64,000 nt of DNA from assembly GCA_947561395.2 (NCBI GenBank), contig OX387186.1:3068835-3132834 (forward strand), read 5' to 3'. Under the pieces are notes generated by a model. The model saw only the letters and a list, made by a program, of their open reading frames with translations. It searched no databases and was not told the DNA's origin. The position numbers and the translations under genes are program-made. Positions within the stretch are counted from its first letter, which is position 1; each line of letters opens with the position of its first letter. Positions 59,835-64,000 of this stretch are shown here, piece by piece. This DNA is from Buxus sempervirens. Its lineage: Eukaryota > Streptophyta > Magnoliopsida > Buxales > Buxaceae.

Positions 59835-61453
59835 CGACCGATTTCCTCTACGGCGAGTTCCCTACGGCTTTTTTTACGGCCCGAATGATAAAGGGACGCG
59901 TGGATTATGAAGGTCTCGTGACATTCACGAGACCTTCATTCGTTTTTTTTCCACGGGCCGACAAAGACCAACCGGTCTTCCAACCCAAAACAAATCGACC
60001 GGTTGGTCCCAAACCAAAATCATGAGACCAAATAAAAAATGCTTGGGTTTTCTTTGTTTTTTGAGTTTTTACCTTACGCCCAAGCGCGCCAAAATTGCAT
60101 AGAAAGCATCACTCTCGGGGTGGTGATGGTCGCAACAAGGAGAAAATACCAAGAAGGAATCGCAGGGTTTTTAAGCTCGATTTATATTTTTTTACAAATT
60201 ACGGCTTGACGCTCGAGCGGCTTCAAGTCGCACGCAGAGCGTCACTCTCGGGTTTTCTGAGTTTTTTTAATTTAGTCTTGACGCTCGAGCGGCCCGAAAT
60301 CTCCCCGAAAGTGCCATACTTGGACTTTTCTGGGTTTGCGCATGGCACGTTTGACGCTCGAGCGGCGCAAAACGTGAAGAAATTTTTAAAAACCTTGGCC
60401 AATTGGGACCCTCCCGCTCGAGCGGCGCGAAATCGCGCCTAAAGCACCATACTTAGCGAATTTTTTAACCTCATACATTGTCCCTGCCATGGATGGACTT
60501 GTAACTAGGCATGGTTTGACTTATACCTAGGCATGGTTGGACTTGTAACTAGGCATGGTTTGACTTGTAACTAGGCATGCATGGTTTGACTTGTACCTAG
60601 GCATGGTTTGACTTGTAACGAGGCATGGTTTGACTTGTACTTAGGCATGGTTTGACTTGTAACTAAGCATGGTTTGACTTGTACCTAGGCATGGTTGGAC
60701 TTGTAACTAGGCATGGTTTGACTTGTAACTAGGCATGGTTTGACTTGTACCTAGGCATGGTTTGACTTGTAACTAGGCATGGTTTGACTTGTACCTAGGC
60801 ATGGTTGGACTTGTAACTAGGCATGGTTGGACTTGTAACGAGGCATGGTTTGACTTGTACCTAGGCATGGTTTGACTTGTAACTAAGCATGGTTTGACTT
60901 GTACCTAGGCATGGTTGGACTTGTAACTAGGCATGGTTGGACTTGTAACGAGGCATGGTTTGACTTGTAACTAGGCATGGTTTGACTTGTACCTAGGCAT
61001 GGTTTGACTTGTAACTAGACATGGTTTGACTTGTACGTAGGCATGGTTTGACTTGTAACTACGCATGGTTTGACTTGTAACGAGGCATGGTGGGACTTGT
61101 AACCAGGCATGGTGGGACTTGTAATCTGGCATAGTGGGACTTGTAACTTGGCATGGTGGGACTTGTAACGAGGCATAATAAGACTTGTAACGGGGCATGG
61201 TATGACTTGTAACCGGGTATGGTGGGACTTGTGATCTTGCATGGTGGGACTTATGACGGGGCATGGTATTACTTGTAACCGGGCATGGTGGGACTTGTAA
61301 TCTGGCATTGTGGGACTTGTAACTAATATTTAATTTTAACCTTTATAAATTTTCTTGTGACTTAATTTTAGTAATTTTTCTTATGCTTCGTAATGATAAT
61401 GTTGATTTCTGTGCAATTTGCGCCTGCTCGAGCGTCAAGCCATGATTTAACAA
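59835..61453 (+). repeat. Left terminal inverted arm of the Pack-MULE
   Basis: In order: the terminal ~90 bp; a perfect 13-bp-arm hairpin GAAGGTCTCGTGA...TCACGAGACCTTC (59919-59947); subterminal motifs GACGCTCGAGCGG at 60208, 60280 and 60353, with a relative at 60414; the 22-bp array (60485-61324); and an inner unique part ending CATGATTTAACAA. The repeated CTCGAG motif near the ends may be where transposase binds; this is inferred from position. Confidence 0.9.
60485..61324 (+). repeat. 22-bp tandem repeat, about 38 units (left arm)
   Basis: Unit TAGGCATGGTTTGACTTGTAAC with two alternating variants (GTAACTAGGC and GTACCTAGGC) and a diverged inner set (GGTGGGACTTGTAATCTGGC). It gives long but meaningless open frames because 22 is not a multiple of three. 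Confidence 0.92.
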
Positions 61454-61683
61454 ACTTAGAAAACCCGAGAAGGCCGATTTTGCGGCGATTTGCGCCCGCT
61501 TGAACGTCAAAGCAAATTTAAGCAAAACTCAAAAAAGTACGGGGAAGACGACCCCTCCATTCTCTTGCGTTTCTTTTTGTCATACATTCCTTTAATCAGG
61601 AACGTAGGATTACACTTTCTTAAAGCTTTAATTGCTTGTGCATCTTGTTGACCATTAATTAATTAAGTGGGAAGTGCTTGCAG

Positions 61684-61828
61684 GAGTGGCTGCAACAAGG
61701 GATACGCGTTTGTTAACTTCACAAAGCCAGGAGCTGCATGGAAGTTCAACATCTGCTATCATGATCATAAGTGGGACGTCCTCCATTCCAAGAAGATATG
61801 CAAAATCACGTACGCTAGAATTCAGGTA

Positions 61829-61904
<76 letters not shown>

Positions 61905-62160
61905 CATCTTCCATGATCACTTTCTTCTTCACTTAATTTGGTAGAAATTAGTTAACTACAAGCTAGCTGTTCAACAAGATAGCTAGTTAAGGCCTCAGTC
62001 TTTCTGTATCTCTCTCTCACTACTGTTCTTAAGTTTGTTTTGGTAATGGTTGTGACATCAGGGTAAGGTACAACACTTCCAAAACTTGACCTTTATGTGT
62101 GCGTCTGATGACTTACTACTCGTCTACTTCATCCCCTACTGTGACGGTGCAGGAAAGGCA
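61684..62160 (+). pseudogene. Captured MEI2-like RRM fragment (two exons and the intron)
   Basis: MEI2-like and terminal-ear proteins carry a C-terminal RNA-recognition motif (RRM_2). Exon 61684-61825 reads RSGCNKGYAFVNFTKPGAAW, then DVLHSKKICKITYARIQ, with an intact acceptor (TTGCAG) and donor (GTAGGA). Exon 62062 to about 62160 continues in phase: GKVQHFQNLTFMCASDDLLL, then VYFIPYCDGAGK, where the family has HFKNSRF and FSPPRDG. The rest of the protein is absent. Retention of the intron shows the capture was from genomic DNA and not from mRNA. Confidence 0.88.
61831..61903. repeat. (AT)n microsatellite in the captured intron
   Basis: About 73 bp of uninterrupted AT dinucleotides, just after the donor of the captured MEI2-like exon. 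Confidence 0.97.
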
Positions 62161-62192
62161 AAACAGTACTCGGTACAAGAAGGCCGATTTTG

Positions 62193-62347
62193 GGGTTCAA
62201 ATCCTTGTATTTCACTTGGGTTCTTAGTCGCTGGTTCTCGAACTCCACTTCCACAAACGGGGAAGACGACCCCTCCCCGTCCTTTGGCATCAAGTTGTGT
62301 GCTGCAACGACTTCAAGGACAAGCTTCTCTCTTGTGGGGTTATTCAT
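62193..62347 (-). pseudogene. Captured MCTP/QUIRKY-type C2-domain fragment
   Basis: MCTPs are multiple-C2, membrane-anchored proteins at plasmodesmata (QUIRKY, FTIP1). The minus strand reads KLVLEVVAAHNLMPKDGEGS, then SPFVEVEFENQRLRTQVKYK, then DLNP, a textbook first C2 domain, and then breaks into MULE-derived sequence. Only about 50 residues are present. It lies antisense to the MEI2-like piece. Confidence 0.88.
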
Positions 62348-62394
62348 CCTCTCTATACAAGAAAAACCAGGAAGAAAAGAAAGAGAGGAGAGGT

Positions 62395-62438
62395 AACGCA
62401 GAGAAGGGTTGTCATCGTGCCAACCCTTTTCTGCGTTA
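62395..62438. other. Hairpin in the Pack-MULE core
   Basis: AACGCAGAGAAGGGTTG and CAACCCTTTTCTGCGTT form 17-bp arms with one mismatch around a 10-base loop. A second small inverted repeat (AGGGGCTG...CAGCCCCT, about 62449-62511) follows. Role unknown. Confidence 0.7.
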
Positions 62439-62549
62439 AAACTTTATAGGGGCTGAATATTAGCCGGATTGGGCAAACCAAGCCGGCTGGTTTTCTGGGC
62501 CAGCCCCTACAAATGAGTAAGTATATCACGTGAAGTCACGAGAATAAAG

Positions 62550-62621
62550 TTTACACGCGTCTTGCTTTAATTGACGCTGTAAAATGGCCGTAGGGGACCT
62601 CGCCGTAGAGGAAATCGGTCG
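62550..62621. repeat. Internal, diverged copy of the MULE terminus
   Basis: GCCGTAGGGGACCTCGCCG through GGAAATCGGTCG (62587-62621) repeats the element's right end (63955-63988) in the same orientation, and similarity extends about 70 bp inward. It differs from both outer ends, so it may mark an older, nested or ancestral MULE end. No matching left terminus was found in the core. Confidence 0.75.
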
Positions 62622-62631
62622 GCCACGCGTC

Positions 62632-63988
62632 TTGTTAAATCATGGCTTGACGCTCGAGCAGGCGCAAATTGCACAGAAATCAACATTATCATTACGAAGC
62701 AAAAGAAAAATTACTAAAATTAAGTCACAAGAAAATTTATATAGGTTAAAATTAAATATTAGTTACAAGTCCCACCATGCCAGATTACAAGTCCCACCAT
62801 GCCCGGTTACAAGTAATACCATGCCCCGTCATAAGTCCCACCATGCAAGATCACAAGTCCCACCATACCCGGTTACAAGTCATACCATGCCCCGTTACAA
62901 GTCTTATTATGCCTCGTTACAAGTCCCACCATGCCAAGTTACAAGTCCCACTATGCCAGATTACAAGTCCCACCATGCCTGGTTACAAGTCCCACCATGC
63001 CTCGTTACAAGTCCAACCATGCCTAGTTACAAGTCCAACCATGCCTAGGTACAAGTCAAACCATGCCTAGTTACAAGTCAAACCATGCCTAGTTACAAGT
63101 CAAACCATGCCTAGTTACAAGTCCAACCATGCCTAGGTACAAGTCAAACCATGCCTCGTTACAAGTCAAACCATGCCTAGGTACAAGTCAAACCATGCAT
63201 GCCTAGTTACAAGTCAAACCATGCCTAGTTACAAGTCCAACCATGCCTAGGTACAAGTCAAACCATGCCTAGTTACAAGTCCAACCATGCCTAGGTAAAA
63301 GTCAAACCATGCCTAGTTACAAGTCCATCCATGGCAGGGACAATGTATGAGGTTAAAAAATTCGCTAAGTATGGTGCTTTAGGCGCGATTTCGCGCCGCT
63401 CGAGCGAGAGGGTCCCAATTGGCCGAGGTTTTTAAAAATTTCTTCACGTTTTGCGCCGCTCGAGCGTCAAACGTGCCATGCGCAAACCCAGAAAAGTCCA
63501 AGTATGGCACTTTCGGGGAGATTTCGGGCCGCTCGAGCGTCAAGACTAAATTAAAAAAACTCAGAAAACCCGAGAGTGACGCTCTGCGTGCGACTTGGAG
63601 CCGCTCGAGCGTCATGCCGTAATTTGTAAAAAAATATAAATCGAGCTTAAAAACCCTGCAATTCTTTCTTCTTGGTATTTTCTCCTTGTTGCGACCATCA
63701 CCACCCCGAGAGTGATGCTTTCTATGCGATTTTGGCGCGCTTGGGCGTAAGGTAAAAACTCAAAAAACAAAGAAAACCCAAGCATTTTTGATTTGGTCTC
63801 ATGATTTTGGTTTGGGACCAACCGGTCGATTTGTTTTGGGTTGGAAGACCGGTTGGTCTTTGTCGGCCCGTGGAAAAAAACGAATGAAGGTCTCGTGAAT
63901 GTCACGAGACCTTCATAATCCACGCGTCCCTTTATCATTCGGGCCGTAAAAAAAGCCGTAGGGAACTCGCCGTAGAGGAAATCGGTCG
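62632..63988 (-). repeat. Right terminal inverted arm of the Pack-MULE
   Basis: Reverse complement of the left arm with a handful of substitutions seen by eye. It is 262 bp shorter, close to 12 units of the 22-bp repeat (264 bp), so nearly all the length difference is repeat number. Confidence 0.9.
62763..63336 (-). repeat. 22-bp tandem repeat, about 26 units (right arm)
   Basis: Same repeat as 60485-61324 read on the opposite strand, with the same order of inner (CCCACCATGCC) and outer (TCAAACCATGCCTAG) variants. Confidence 0.92.
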
Positions 63989-64000
63989 ACAAAACAGACT

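Larger units (their letters stand above)
59835..63988. mobile_element. Complete Pack-MULE (Mutator-like) with giant inverted arms and two captured gene fragments
   Basis: 4154 bp. Both ends read CGACCGATTTCCTCTACGGC (right end as reverse complement). ACAAAACAG is repeated exactly at 59826-59834 and 63989-63997; a 9-bp target duplication is the Mutator hallmark. The arms run 59835-61453 (1619 bp) and 62632-63988 (1357 bp) and match closely outside a 22-bp repeat array. The core (61454-62631) carries a MEI2-like fragment on plus and an MCTP C2-domain fragment on minus. There is no transposase, so it needs one in trans. The close arm match and perfect duplication argue for a fairly recent insertion. 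Gene fragments inside a MULE define a Pack-MULE. Confidence 0.93.

Noticed and set aside
60971-61308. Long open frames of Lys/His/Pro-rich repeats (also 62584-63070)
   Set aside because: They arise because the 22-bp tandem repeat lacks stops in some frames; the peptide repeats every 22 residues in all three frames. Not genes.
60485-61324. CRISPR-like array of short repeats
   Set aside because: Units are directly adjacent with no unique spacers, and the genome is a plant's. It is a minisatellite in a MULE arm.

Overview
The window is nuclear DNA from a flowering plant, most likely a dicot. The evidence is spliced genes with GT-AG introns, a tandem cluster of cysteine-rich receptor-like kinases (CRKs: two DUF26 ectodomains, one transmembrane helix, a Ser/Thr kinase), a FAR1-related gene, Ty1/copia retrotransposons primed by initiator tRNA-Met, a Cassandra-type element carrying a 5S rRNA promoter, hAT and Mutator elements, and L1-type LINE pieces. 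No bacterial, viral or organellar genes were seen. The species cannot be named from this sequence.

Layout. 407-3561 (minus) is a FAR1-related gene broken by two in-frame stops and by a 350-bp hAT MITE. 5594-13473 (plus) is CRK-A1, split in exon 4 by a 5.4-kb copia element at 7051-12470. Its nearly identical sister CRK-A2 (46147-48573) has the empty site and looks whole. 16470-17740 is a partial copy of the 3' end of CRK-B. 18300-24600 is a repeat field with duplicated CRK-upstream blocks, a ~166-bp tandem repeat, a solo LTR and MITEs. CRK-B (25365-28844, plus) and CRK-D (39177-42922, plus) look intact. CRK-C (33297-35957) is a ruin holding a foldback MITE, LINE pieces and, upstream, a partial copia element. 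43446-45804 holds a PIP5K MORN-repeat fragment, a second solo LTR and a second copy of the hAT MITE between imperfect inverted repeats. 49258-50090 is an ABCB transporter relic. 50810-51900 is a LINE fragment. CRK-E (53103-55672, minus) has an open reading frame, but its DFG motif reads DFH. 55838-59800 is a second repeat field, partly a copy of 19150-21310.

The most striking object is at 59835-63988: a complete 4.15-kb Mutator-like element with 1.4-1.6-kb terminal inverted arms and a perfect 9-bp target-site duplication. Its 1.18-kb core carries two captured host-gene fragments: two RRM exons of a MEI2-like gene on plus, and a C2 domain of an MCTP/QUIRKY-type gene on minus. Short filler copies sit at the joins. 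It is a Pack-MULE whose arms are largely built of a 22-bp tandem repeat.

The working genes share one role. CRKs are plasma-membrane receptor kinases whose extracellular DUF26 pairs sense apoplastic signals and whose kinases feed stress and immune signalling. The locus has grown by tandem and segmental duplication, including copying of promoter blocks without their genes, and has been repeatedly cut by transposons. Exon coordinates were read by eye from splice consensus and homology, and each assembled CRK reading frame sums to a whole number of codons.
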